A stretch of 64,000 nt of DNA, taken from the NCBI GenBank assembly GCA_030435675.1, contig CM059624.1, positions 1,016,769 through 1,080,768 of the forward strand, in the 5' to 3' direction. Under the pieces are notes generated by a model. That model worked only from the letters and a program-made list of their open reading frames with translations, did not search any database and had not been told where the DNA came from. A program made the position numbers and the translations under genes. Source of the stretch: Steinernema hermaphroditum. Its lineage: Eukaryota > Nematoda > Chromadorea > Rhabditida > Steinernematidae. Numbering within the stretch: position 1 is the first letter of the stretch; each line of letters opens with the position of its first letter. This document shows, in pieces, positions 1 to 12,596 of the stretch.

Positions 1-539
1 ATAGCTTTGCGCTGCAGTGTATAAACAAAGTCCTCATCGCCTAAAAATAGTGTCCTTACGCCTTGTGTTTTCTCCCATCATTGCGAAATGAGATATGGCC
101 ATGTGGACATAAACAAATCCCAAACGAGCGTTCCTTCAGTGGGCATTGAGCTTTGAGCCCTGGGGAGTTGTCGTCGGCGGAGCCGCTTCGATTTGCACTG
201 AATACTGAATATGTTTTCGTGACTTTCCGTACCTCCACGCGCTCATTTTCGGCGCGCGACTGGTTTCCAGTGGATTTGGCGATGATTGACGCGGCGAAAA
301 TTTGCATATTGCGAACTCATCCTCTCACGAGGTGAATGACAGTTTATGTACCGAAATGTTATATATTTGCTGGTTCCGGTGTGAAGTTAGTTTGGTGAGT
401 GATTTGTACTGCCTTTAATATACACGATTTGCTGGTTTTATTCAAATTTGAGGACTAGGGGTTGCACTTTTCCTATTATAAGCCAAGTCGACGATCAGAC
501 ATGCACGTCATGTACTCATCGGACAGCAGTCACGTCAGA
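1..539. other. No gene recognised
   Basis: Open frames of 60-83 codons occur on both strands but have no recognisable domain, signal peptide or convincing splice context. The stretch ends directly at the tRNA gene. Confidence 0.5.
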
Positions 540-612
540 GCCCCTTTAGCTCAGCCGGTAGAGCGTTAGACTTTTAATCTAACGGCCAAGGGTTCGAATC
601 CCTTAGGGGGCG
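540..612 (+). tRNA. tRNA-Lys (anticodon UUU)
   Basis: This is a 73-nt cloverleaf. The 7-bp acceptor stem (540-546 with 605-611) pairs fully, with one G-U pair. The anticodon stem closes a 7-nt loop CTTTTAA, giving anticodon TTT, which reads lysine AAA codons. The T arm has loop TTCGAAT on a perfect 5-bp stem, and the discriminator base is G. There is no intron. A run of seven T residues follows within a few bases, as expected for a Pol III terminator. An identical 73-nt copy lies at 24438-24510, so both are probably functional or very recently duplicated. Confidence 0.96.
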
Positions 613-2189
613 AAATTTTTTTCTTTCTACCGTAATTTCCTTTCCACTATATTTCGACTGTCCTACAGTAGTTCTACAGAACCAAATTACCAGATCAACC
701 CTTTTGACACTTCTTTTGCACGAAACTCCACATCTTCAGTGCCTTTCTGCCCGACAAACGCACAAATGAGACAATGTCAGTCATTTTTCCAAGCTAGCCT
801 TTCTGAAAGCGGTTGATTCTCTCAGTTGATTATCTTTTGGCATCTTTTACAGAGGTCTCCTAACGTAAATGATTGGGATTTTCACTTGAAGCACCGCGGT
901 AAATCGTTGCGCAACGGGATTTTCGAATGGGATGGAACGTTGCTTGTTTCGAAACAGCGTTTTTTGCCTACGTCATAAAACAGATGTTTTCGATAATTAC
1001 GAAAGAGTCTGTACGCATTCCATTCCTGCGCGTGTTTTCCCATTCCTTTTTCCCTTCTCTATGATTTCACCGCTGAACCGTTCTAATACCACCTGAGACT
1101 GAACATGGCTATTGCGTCCGTGTTACAACAACAAATCCCTTAATGACCTTCGCTGTCTAATTGCTCTTTTTTCTTTGCTGCCCAAAAACTCGAGCCTAGG
1201 CGCCTGATTTTTATAGGTCACGTCATTGAGGGCGTCCTTGGCGCCGATTGTCTCTATGACGACTGAGTCACGCGTAAGCGCCTTCCTCCTCCTCATCCTT
1301 GCAGCTGCCTTTCTAGTTTCCCCCCGGTCTATGCGGTAATATTTCATTGTTTGAACAAATGGAACGGGGTAATTGGTGGGTGTTATCTCCGATAATCTCT
1401 CTGCCGTACGTGCTACTCTTTCCCCAGGTTTCCGATTTTTGGGCGCCGATCCACAAAGTGAGATAAATGTATTTTGCAAATCGGAGCGCCGCTTGAATAG
1501 GTGGCTGCAGATTGCTGCTGTCGTCAACAACCGATTTAGAGGTCAATCGCATTGCGCGCGTTTTTGTCAACAATTGATCTATGTTCCGATTTTGTTGTTT
1601 TCATGTTGTAGTCGATAGACGAAATTTGGGAAGTATTCCTTTCTCGAAATCACTGGAACGGATCGGCTGAACAGATTAGCGAAGCCGACTCAGCCGGTTA
1701 ATGAGCCATTGAACATCTCTGGTAACATCGAGCCTATTCAATCTTCACCTTTTGATATGATCTTTGTGAACTCTGCTTACATGTTCAAGTTCAGTGAAAT
1801 CTTTTTGCTCCCATTCTGACTCACAGATCGAAATATTTATTTGATGAACTCTGTTTACTGCTTGTCCCCTGCACGCAACACGTGAAACGGTCACGGCCGT
1901 TCTGTTTCAACGGGGAGCCCGTTCTCTGGCGCTCTCTGGCCGTGAAAACGCGTTCTCTTCCTATACATTTTTCAGCTGATTCAGCGGAAAAGGGATCACA
2001 GAAGATGGTATGTATTATATCAATTTTCATCAACTGACACGAGCTAGATGGTTCTGTCTGAATCGTGTGCATCAATTCGGGGATCTTGTGATAAGGATTG
2101 TCAAGTGCCGAATTTGAGCAAAGTAGTGATCTTTCAAGTTTGAGAAAAGTTTCTTTTTGAAAGTTTTCTAAACCGATTCAGATGAGGCT
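613..2189. other. Gene-poor stretch
   Basis: No recognisable coding region. The longest open frame (minus, 1123-1530) has no known domain, no clear start context and overlapping open frames in other phases, so I read it as chance. Confidence 0.5.
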
Positions 2190-2196
2190 AAATTGT

Positions 2197-2265
2197 CAGA
2201 CCCGCGGGGGACCGAACCCGCGACCCCCGGGATGGGAAGCAAACACACTGCCAATCAACCAACCA
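2197..2265 (-). pseudogene. tRNA-like pseudogene or SINE head (Gly-CCC-like)
   Basis: Read on the minus strand, this has a D-arm-like GGTTGATTGGCAGTG, an anticodon-like TTCCCAT (CCC) and a B-box/T-arm-like GCGGGTTCGGTCCCC. The 5' half does not pair with the 3' acceptor-like GGGTCTG, and the T stem is imperfect, so it should not be a working tRNA. A clearly related sequence lies on the plus strand at 57177-57243, sharing GGCAGTG, the CCAT core, the B box and a GTCTGA end. That suggests a dispersed tRNA-derived family rather than a single decayed gene. Confidence 0.55.
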
Positions 2266-2275
2266 GTAGCAGCGT

Positions 2276-5200
2276 ACTGCTGCCTCACGTGCTGTATTAG
2301 TAGCTGCTATTACTATAATTTCATACCAGTGTAGCATGGCTAAACACATGCCAAGTTTATGGAATCAAGTTCATCTTGCTTTTGATTCTTTTTTGTTTCT
2401 CACATTGTCGAATCTCGAGGATTCTAAAAGTCATTTCCCTGGCAGCTCCTCGACCACGATACGGCCATAAAAAATGCCCTTGTCTCGTGCTCCCAATTCG
2501 CGGTACTGTTTTTATTCTGCTCGAGTGACTTATAAATAACGCTTATCTTTACACTTCTGTATATCTTCTTGTTCGCCGATGGCCTATAGGCAAGTACACG
2601 AGAGATATGCCAGTATGTCCTGAGCGTTAAAGATGCGCTCATATGATAGATGATGCACTTTTCTGGTTCAAAACACCACAATGGTTAGATTTCAATATGA
2701 TCTCTTAATCTGTAACAAGTTAGACTGGGAGAAGTGGAAACTTTATGATAGAACTTTCTCATAGTAAGACTGTGATTGAAAAGCACGCAAAATCTGCGAT
2801 CAGTGGTGTTTTTTGAAAAATTCAATTTCCGAACGTGTGATCTGTGATGATATTAGGATTTGCTTTGTTCAAGGACACTACTTTGTGGGATAAAAGAGTT
2901 CGCATTCTTTCCCTGTCTGTAGCCTTGCTGTATTCATCGCCACGCAGTGCTGAACGATGGCTAGAATGACGATATTGTTATTTAACGTTCGCTATTTGCT
3001 TTGCTGTAAATGTTCCTTTCCCTGCTTTTGATTAATGTTGTATTCCACTCAGCGCCACAAGGAGACCCATGACCAGACCGCACGTCATTTTCGTTTTCAA
3101 AACTGGATTTTCTCCTTCGCCACTTTCGACCAGTAGCTGATCGATTAAAGACTAAACGCGCTTCTTCCTCTTCTACGCAGATTTGATGCAATAGCTTGGG
3201 TTGTTGGAGAAAAAAAACCATGGGAGAAAAACAGACATTGAAACATCCGCCCGACTTTAAGCTTTGATTTTATGCAAGCCTGAAGGATGAGCCCTGTAGT
3301 CGTGGCTTCAACTCATAAGGGGTAAGTATCAAGCATAGATATGGATGGAAAGTCATGGGAGTCACGGTCACCATTCATTACCTATCCATAAGTGGGAATT
3401 GCCTGCAGGATCCGTATTTGTATTACCTATTCATGTCTATATCCGTATTCATTTTTTATTTATCCACTATCATTAAAATGCCCGAAATGTTCGTGGATGA
3501 TCATGGAGAATCCTGACGCACAGCCATGCATGGGTCATTCCCACTTATGCATAAGTTGCGGATGACCATGAACAACCATGGTTCGGTCGTGACATCCATG
3601 CCTTTCCGTCAATTTCTTTATTTTTCGATGTTTTCCGATTTGGCACAGTAATTCATACCCTCCCGAAAACAATTGTAAAAAACGTCACCTGATGTCATCT
3701 TTCTTAAAAGCACCCAGTTGCACCTTTCTAGTTGTAATCTTCCGTAGTTCGCCCAATTCGTCTTCCAAAAGCATAAATTATTTTGAACAATAACTTAACA
3801 AACATTCCTTCACAAAGAAAGTGTTCAAAAGGGGTCGACGAAATTTGGGCGGAGCAGCTGTCTATGTTTTAAGTATTGGTGCGAACCTTAAGGAGGTGTC
3901 TTGGGGTATTTAGTAAAGAAATAGCCGCAGTAGAAAAAGACCCCGTGTGTGATAGGGTATGATACCGTACCTTTTGTTGCTTTGCTTATAAGGCATCCAG
4001 GACGGCGAAATACCGCTGATTCTGGAAGATAAACGGTACAAACGGAACCCAACTATAAAGAGATGGTTTTCCCATTGACTCTGTTCAATATATTGCTGAT
4101 TCAAAAAATCGAAAAGGTCACATTTCACTCATGATGTTCAGATCATGTGCACCCACGAAACGTGAATATATTTACATGTTATTATGCATCACGTGTTTGG
4201 CTAGATATAAAATTCGAAAATCGCGTTTCTGCTCCACTGTTCTCTGTCATGTATTCATGAACTTCATATGATTTCAGATCTGAATTCTACCACATATCTC
4301 ACTTCCTATCTCATATCCGAGCTGGAATACGGTAACACAGATTGGTCTTATCTTCTTTCTGCAAATGTTGTTATTTCGTTGCACATCATCAGAGAGATAT
4401 TAGAGTAACATGAGCCTCCAATACCTTATCCATGACAGTACAGGTTTGTTAAATAAGGCCCTCTTTCAATTTCCCCATTCTCAATTAGGGATAGGAAGTA
4501 TAAAGGGTCAGTCACGACTGAAAGCAGTCGCCCCAGGAAGGTCCCGTCACGAAGTCCCTTAAAAATTTACAGAACCTGTTCAACTTCACGTATCCCGAAC
4601 ATATGTCTCCCTTTTTAGGGTCCAAAGAGTGAACATCCAGGGTACAACCATACCTGAAACGTTGCACGAACCGAACATCAAATCATTTATTGTATTTGAT
4701 GCCTGAGTGCTCTATCCCTATGCACTCCTAGCAATTTACGATCAAACCGATAACAATCCGGGTCCTTTGTATTCTTACTCAACCACAGATCACATTAAAT
4801 ATAAAAACTGCATCTACATCAATCTCGATTGGGCGTCCTGTTTTTGTTTTTTCCATTTTTTCCGCTTGACTGTTCCGCATTTCTTTCTTTTTTGCCGACA
4901 GGTTTTGTGATGTAATAACAGTCAGTATATGTGTTTCTAAGACAAAGTTTCTCTTTAGTTTGACTTTCGACCGGTTACCGCAGACAGGACCTGAAAAAAC
5001 TGTCTATTAAGGTCATACAGTGGCGGCCATATAAATAGCCCCACCCCACTCTGAATTGGCCTTTTGTCCTGGATGCAAAATAAACCACACCATTTTGTTG
5101 TCTGATAAATTCTGTATTCCATGGTTCAAGTGGTTTTGGCAGAGGTTTGAAAATCAAATGTTAATTTAAGTTTTGCCATGGGGTGGGGCGTTTTTATTGC

Positions 5201-5420
5201 GAACTCATAGAACTGTTTTTATTCTGGTCTAACTCGATAGACAATTGGTCATCGGTTTCGAAGGCTTGGTAATGATCCGGTCCTTTTTTAACTGTCTATA
5301 TGGCTCATTGTGAATGTGTATTATTAGTTGAAAATAGGGTTCAAAGCATGAAGTGAGTGTATCTAGAGTGAGTGTATCCGGCGTCGAGCCAACCCTGACC
5401 AATCGGCAGCCCTTAATCCC
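2276..5420. other. Gene-poor AT-rich stretch
   Basis: No coding region supported. Around 3300-3620 there are short imperfect repeats of CCATG/GGATGACCATG type. Open frames are short and domain-free. Confidence 0.5.
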
Positions 5421-5479
5421 TAATCATGATCCTAATCATTCCAAGACATAGGCAGCCTCTTACCCTGCTCGTCAAATGG

Positions 5480-6020
5480 AGAAGCTCACATCGAGATGTC
5501 AAACACTGGCGATTTAATTTGAAGTTTTTCTCAAATCTGGTCACAAAAATTAATACTCATAATGTCAGTTTATTTAATGGCCATAATGAGCATTCCTGCT
5601 ATTCCATATTCTTCGCAAAACCCTGTAATTTTAAAGCAAAACCCTTAGCGGAAAGCCTCAGTCGTGGTATCCTGTCAGAGTCGGGTACAACTGATCCCAA
5701 GATATCTTGAAGGGAGGGCTCATATGGATGCTGGTTCATGGGATCAGTTGTCCTGGGGTTAGTTGCGATGATGCCCTCCTAAAGTTTCCATTGTTTGAGA
5801 TTTCGAGGGTGAGACGAAGTGGGAACTGGTTAGGATCAGAGGCTAGGCACAGTTGAGTTGACAAAAAGCTCATATTGAGTTGTCAAACGGTGACGATTTA
5901 ACTTAAAACATCTTGAAGGGAGAGCTCATATGGATGCTGGTTCGAGGGATCGGTTGCCTAGTAGTCAGTTGCGATGATGCTCTCCTTGATAAGTTTCCAC
6001 TGTTTGAGATTTCGAGGCAT
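5480..6020 (+). repeat. Diverged tandem duplication (about 200-nt offset core)
   Basis: The stretch 5700-5808 is repeated at 5908-6018. Both carry CTTGAAGGGAG, GCTCATATGGATGCTGG, AGTTGCGATGATG and GTTTGAGATTTCGAGG in the same order. A preceding motif (AAGCTCA..T.GAG.TGTCAAAC..TG.CGATTTAA) is also duplicated at 5473-5518 and 5865-5903. The copies differ by scattered substitutions and small indels. There is no coding signal. Confidence 0.8.
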
Positions 6021-6445
6021 ATAAGGCTTGCACCCTTTTCGGTCTGTTCGGTCTGTTGCGCAACTATACGATCAAAAAAGTGTGTTCGCAACCTTCGCCA
6101 TCCATTACCGTACCTTTCACAACCGCTGATCCATGCCATAAACGCCAATCCCCGCCGCTCATCGTTTGAACTCTGGATTCGGATTCTGTGTTCGCCACAA
6201 GCGCGTGTTTGCAGAGCCGCCGGGATTAGGTGCGTAGTACGTGCCGCGCACTCTCCTCCACCCGCACTGCTTCGCCGTGTCGCCGATGTGTGATCGCAAT
6301 TAGCGGCGGATTTCCGGCGATCGCGATTTCTGGTGCCGACGTCGATCTTTAAAGACGCGAACGCCTATATAGTCCGCTCGCGGCGCGCACTACATTCTTT
6401 CGTTCGGGGCGATATGCAAATGTCGCGCGGAGATGACCTTTTTCG

Positions 6446-6476
6446 AGACGACGAAGAAGAAGAAGAAGAAGAAGAT
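6446..6476 (+). repeat. GAA/AGA microsatellite
   Basis: A short run of GAAGAAGAA units sits in an otherwise non-coding context. It produces an acidic Glu run in one frame that should not be mistaken for a protein domain. Confidence 0.8.
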
Positions 6477-6849
6477 ATCGCTGCGCATCCAGTCGGTGAA
6501 GGACCGTCGCCGTGAAGGATCGGTTGGCGCCTTTGTTATTGTGAGTGTTTTTGTCCTAATTTTTGAGTAGAGCATTGGATGAGGTGTTTGGGTGGATGGT
6601 TCCTTTCGGCCGGGAGTTACTCAGCAGTTTTAAAATTGTTTGGAAGGACATGATGCCAAGTTTTCGTAGAAATAATCAAGGTGAATCAACTTCAGACCGT
6701 TTTCCTAAAAGTGAAATTTGTACATGGCATTCATGTGACGTGTTTTTCTAAGAGTTCGACTTCGATCTTTCCTCGAAAACGCAAACACTCTAGGAAACGT
6801 TTTAAGCGTTGATAAGCGGATATGCGTCGTTTTCCAGGACCGAATTTTT

Positions 6850-7215
6850 GGCATAGAACCCTCTCAACCGTCCCCCCCCCCCCTTGAGATTTGAACCGTT
6901 CCCTTTGGGATGTCAGCAAATCGGTTTCATGGATCTCAGATGAGCTACCAGATGAGAGGAGCTCCCAGAACGGGAAGAAGAAGTGGCTAGAGCGGCAGTT
7001 CGGTCCAAATGAGGAATGAGCTGGGGTACCTCCGCCTCCATCTTTTGAATCCCTTTGCATTGTGTATCACTTTCAATTCAGCATGTTCTTTAATAACTGC
7101 ACGGTTTCGCGATCTCTACAAACTGCAAATGCCTTAGACGGTCGAAATGCCACGTCGTTCCTGAGGGGACGATCCAGATCCCGAAGGGACGGTTAAAAGC
7201 CCGAAGGAGACTATG
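6850..7215. repeat. Copy of an AACCGTCCC / GGGACGGTT inverted-repeat element
   Basis: The left end carries CAACCGTCCC followed by a poly-C tract, then TTGAGATTTGAACCGTTCCC and TTTGGGAT. The right end (near 7155-7215) carries the inverted units GGGGACGATC and AAGGGACGGTTAAAAG. The same unit set and polarity occur at 28511-28900, so this is a second, more decayed copy of that family. No TSD is visible. Confidence 0.5.
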
Positions 7216-10200
7216 CCCAATTTTTCACTTTATTATGCCGCGAAAAGGATGTAACGCAGAGATCTCTCAAACGATTTCGTTCCTAATGAACATAAAGCAG
7301 GCGAACGGCTTCCAAACGACCAGGCTGTAGATCCATTAAGATATCTATAGGATATCTAGTGTCAATGGATGTCAATTAAGATGGTCCACATTTGGGTCCA
7401 CCAACTGCAGAGTTCCTCTTAAAGGCCACACTCCAGTGAACGTTCGCAGGAAACTTCCATCCATGTAGAAGAAGGGATTTGATGTTCTACACACTTATTT
7501 ACTCCAGTGTCCCAAACTGCTCCCCGGTCTAATCCATCTGATCCATCTGCAGTGCTACCACGAAAACATGTTCCTTACTGCAAATGATAAGAAAGATTAA
7601 TCGATTGGTGCGCTTTTGATTTATGAACAGGAAACCGTTCGATTGTCCTGGCCATTATCGTTCGAACAATCTGTGTCATAAGAGTGAAATGCACTTTGTT
7701 TGAATTGACAAAATGTATCGTTTAATTGGGTGTTGCTTTAGTGATCTCCAAGGGTAAGAGGATTAGGAATGGATTGTGGTAACTAGCCACATTTAAATGG
7801 CGTAGTCATTGTCACAACTGTCCATTTCCCATTTCACCCTAAGCTGTCACTTTCCATATCCATTTTCTGCACCCACTCTCCCCTCCGCTAGCGTTCAATT
7901 TCCCTCCTCCGTTGACCCATTTTCATCCCGTTTGCTGACTCCCCTTCAATTATGTGCAAACGGCGCTCTTTAGAAATCTGCAAAAAAAGACGTTTTCCCT
8001 CAAGTGAATCACATTTCTTTGCGCGTTTCCTCTCGTAGAACAGGGTTTCCCAAAACGGGCTGCGCTTCTTGGAACTGGTTCTCTTCGAGGCGCGTGTGAA
8101 AAGCGTTGGTCACTTTAAGATTAGCACGTAAAATTGTGAGTGCATTTCGTAGATTCGTAGACGTCATGTCTAGACGATTAGTCATTCACAAATGCATATC
8201 GTGCCCAGTGTGTTGCCGTGTAAGCCTAGAGGCCGATCACGAAGGGTCGTTCGGTTTTGTTTGCCTAGCGGCTAGCAACAGCTTCTCTTAGGGCTTATCA
8301 GGAGTGCTGATCGAAAACAGTTTCCGTTCCTTGACTTGCAGGGGTCTTATAGATCAAATTACAGTGCACTCAAAAGTGCAGGGAGGGCAAAATTAAGGAT
8401 TTTTTGGTTACCTCAAATGGCATTTGATAAACAACTTAAAAATGCTTTTTGGAAAAGATCAAAGCGATTTTTTTCGGGAGATGTTATGCATATCGTTTTA
8501 CCACCTCTTTGTACAAACCACGTGGAGAGCTAGTGGCCCTGATCCTCTCCCCTATCCACGTCCCATTTCTTCCACGACCCATACCGCAGCCTATTTCCAG
8601 TCCAAGACCATCCCTTCCTATTATATTCTATGCATTGTGATGCCTTGTTCGCGGTTATCTTCCCAGGCCCACATCAAACAATGCCCCATTCAATGCCTCA
8701 TCATGTGTCCTGCCCATGCCCACCTGATTCTACACTCTTAACCCTGTGTATTGAAGCCGCCAAGTGCAGCGAATAGCCTTTTCCCAGCAGCCATTAATAG
8801 AATCTAGCTGAAAAGACGCTAGTTTTAGATGCACGAACAATCCAGTGAATAGCTCTTTTTCGACCAGGTCCATTCTTTAATTCCCATGTACCATTTTACA
8901 CCATTTTGTTGTTTATCAGTATGACCTGGAATTCAAGAATGAGTCCATCAATCTGCAATTTCGTATGCAGGTCACGATGAAACCGAACCTTTCTTTCGAT
9001 CACAAATCTTTCTGAAAAGTGACTCAAATGTCACGATTCTACATCAGTTGTTATCTATGCAAACATAGAAGCTTCTAAATATAGCAAGCTGGGCCAGTGG
9101 GCAGTTTGTTTTCGCTTCCTGGAAATCACGTTCTTTCTTATCAGCTTCCCTTCCTTCCACAACTCTTCGTTTCACCGAAACCGTTTCAGTCATTAAGCAA
9201 ACAAATGTTAATGTATTATGCCCAACCGTCAGAAGTGGCCGTCATTTCCGATTGTGAAAAAAATGGAATTTTCAATTTTGTGAAAAATTTCAACACGCTC
9301 GTGCCCTTTTCTCACAATATTCGTGTCTATTCCAGCCGATGCTCAGTCACAGCATGTTCCAAAAATACCGTCACGATCTCCTTCGCTCCATTTAAACGCC
9401 AAAACATCGCTTTGTCTCCCGTCGGCACATGGCGCCTCCTTCATCCTATCGCGATGGTCAAAAGGTCGCTTTTCTTTGTGCGATAAGCGTTCGCGGCAGC
9501 CCTGAAGGGGCCTCGCGTGTGCGTGTCATTCGACGATCTGTACAACGGGTGCGGCGAGCCTTCTCCGCTCTCGACGTGCTCTTTCAGGATTATTTCCAAG
9601 TGTGAGTCATGCGGGGAAATGAGGGAGTGTTTACATGGCTGAATGTGGTCTCTTTCCTTTATATAGCGTTGTGTTTCCACATGAGGCTCTGTTGCGCGAT
9701 CCACGTCCTATTTGCTGTGCAAACTGTATTTTTTTTCAGGTCTCGTGTTCATATTTCTGCGTATCTTTAGCTTTGAATGATATTGAATTGGTGCTCCTCT
9801 TCTTCGCCCTTGACTCCCTCGAAAGAATAGCACAGAAGCAGTTATTCTTTTTTGGACATCCACTTTGGCGGATAGAATTCAACTGTTTTGACAATTTGGT
9901 GACTATAACTTTTATGATAATATGCCTTCTGTGGTTAATGTTACGTTTTTGTATCCGTAGGCTCGGTTTCGAATCTTCCCAGTGTTCAAAGTTCGTGTGC
10001 CCTTTCGATCAACGATTTGAAATGGCTCCCCCTAAGCTCTCCAAGTTAACAATCTAACCGTCGGTTAAACGTTTATATCATCATATGAATCATTCCTAAA
10101 AGGCTCTCTATCAACTACTTGAACTGGTTTCCCTTGCAGGGGCAAGGGGCATAATCTCACTAGTGCCATCTTCTCCAGCTGATCGGCTTATTAAAGCTGT

Positions 10201-12596
10201 GATTGCGGCGTTTCTGTCAAGCACTCCCAGAAAATGGCGCTTTGATCTCCCTTGCAATGTTTTGATGATGTTATGGTGGACTTTACACTTCGGTTCAGGT
10301 TCCCACAGTTCGTCCAGGTTGCATTTTGTCCGAAGCCAAGACAAATTGCCTACCCAAGCCAACAATCTAACCATCTCTTTCTACGAGATAATAAGAACTT
10401 TTCACCACTTGCTGGTAGATCTTAAGTCCAAGGACTAACCCAGAAGATCACTAAAAACTGACTTGTTTGTAGAGTCCTAATCTTATCGGTCGCAATTGTT
10501 GTTCAAAAGAATGCGTGAATCATGTACTCTGGAGATTATGGAGTGTGGGGAAGCCGGCCTATTGTGTAAACACTACATATATTCGTTATATTTATCTTTC
10601 TGTGTAGGCAATAATCGGAACAATATAAAAAGAAAAGATCTCTTTTTAGATTCTGAACGCTTAGGGTGTTCTTATTTGAAACACAGGGTTATGTTTTACG
10701 AACCGAGGAATCAGGGCTTTAACCGAAGAGTTCCAATCATTATCAGGCTTATCGCCTGATGAGGAAGGGCCTAAAAAGCGTTTTGTTTTTTTGTACATTT
10801 GACAAAGCAATCCACAATTTAGCTCTAGTAATTCTCAGCGTTTGTTTGCATAAAAAACTTGGTTTTTCAAATTTCAACCAATGACCCACCTTATTAATCA
10901 TCGCAGTCAAAAACTGAAAATCAAACCTTAAACACTGAAGCTTTTGGCCTTATCAGAAGGGTAGAAACTTCACATTAATCATCGTTATAGCATGTAGGGA
11001 AGCTCTAAGACTCTGCTTATCAGTGAACGTTCGCTGACGTCAGAGTCGATTTTAATGGACGTTGGTCAGTCTTAATCAGTAGATTGTTTCAGGATGGTGG
11101 AGGACCGAAATATGTAATCGTATAGTAGTACACATAAAAATGGAAAAAGTGAAGTGATCAGACTTTGATGAATGGCATTGGCTTGTCTACCTTATTGCTT
11201 ACCGTTGCTAAGAAGATTCAAGTGTTTTCAACGTGATCAGTCCACACTCCCGCGCCTCTTTTGACATCGCCTCCGTTTTGTTTATCTTTTGATGGGAAGC
11301 ACAAACAAATTTCAAAATGCGGCTTTCTGTTTGTCTGTCCGTTGTTTGCACATAGCGTATGATACGGGTCTCGACTTCCCCAATGATTACGATCTGAATC
11401 ATTGGAATCGATGACGTCAAACTTTGGTCCTTAGGGCAAAATCTGTGGGAGTGTAGAACGCTGACATCATTGGGGTTCCTTTGTGGATTGACCGGTTATT
11501 CCAGGGTGAGTGATCGAGGTGGATGTTGTGGATGCTGAGCTTTCGCCGGTGAGGATAACAAAAAGTGATATCATCATGAAAATGCTATCGCATGGGGTGG
11601 TGAAGAAATTCGCACTAGTCGAGGTGTGTGGTCCACGAGTGGCTCCTTTATGTATAGCCATACTCTATTAGGACAATGGTGGTTTTCTTACCGATTGGTT
11701 ACTATGTTTGGACTGAGCCAGAATTGGAAGTGAAATGTAATACGCGGAAGCGTCAAAGTTTGATGCATCAAACGATAGATAAACGAAAGGGAACCATTTA
11801 GTGAATTCCGTCAATAATGAGCATAGAAATACGGCCTTGTCACGTATGAATGGAAACATTCGAGTAATCAGATTACAATAACTGTCGATCATACCGTATT
11901 GTAATGCTTTTCTTTCAGATTATTCAATAAATGACTCCCTTCCTAGTGTCTATGTATGGGGGCCAACGAACGAAGATATGGACTTTGTCCACTTCATTGA
12001 TCCAAATATTTTTCACTTTCTCAAGAAGCCACGTTTCAGATCCATTTTGCTTTGACAACAGGTGGTCTGATCTCCTACGAACTGTTTCTTCCATCGCGAA
12101 AACAAATCTTAGAGCGCCATGAAACGATGACGTTACCCTTACCGTACTCCAGGTTCACCCTTATCTCCTAAACCCTCCTAAGCCAGACCGGAAACCTGAC
12201 ATTGCCTCTTTCCGAGGCCCTTCTCTCTGTGGGTGGTAAACCCGATGTTTACCAACCCCTATCACCCTGATCTTGCGTGGTCGTCTCAGCCTCGGGAACG
12301 TTTCCCGTCATCTTATCAACCCAACTTACACGGATTAGAATCGTACAGTGCCGTCGAGTCTGTGGGTGGACGGTTATCTCGCTAAGTTGGGAGGCCCCTC
12401 GGGCGGTCCTTATCGGGCAGCGCCTCCCCAAGTGCTCTTATTTATACGTTCCTGTCGAGAGTATTTATTACCACTCGAGTCGTGTGCCGATAACAACGTC
12501 GCGGTCATCTGTTTTCGGTCTTCTCACGAGCACTACTCGTTTTCAGATAGAAAACTCATCTGCTATTTGCCTACTTGTCACTGAAATCGAACAATT
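7216..12596. other. Gene-poor stretch upstream of the TLDc gene
   Basis: Open frames up to 140 codons (for example plus 9635-10057) lack domains and consistent splice context. The region directly upstream of the TLDc start (12240-12590) is GC-richer, with overlapping open frames on both strands. It may hold the promoter or a 5' UTR exon, but I see no recognisable element. Confidence 0.45.

Noticed and set aside
1123..1573. Two overlapping minus-strand open frames (135 and 86 codons)
   Set aside because: No domain, no signal peptide and no splice context. Overlapping frames in several phases suggest chance.
6333..6515. Acidic Glu-run open frame
   Set aside because: It is a by-product of the GAA microsatellite in non-coding sequence.
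9635..10057. 140-codon open frame with hydrophobic stretches
   Set aside because: AT-rich, with chance-like composition, no conserved pattern and no neighbouring exons.
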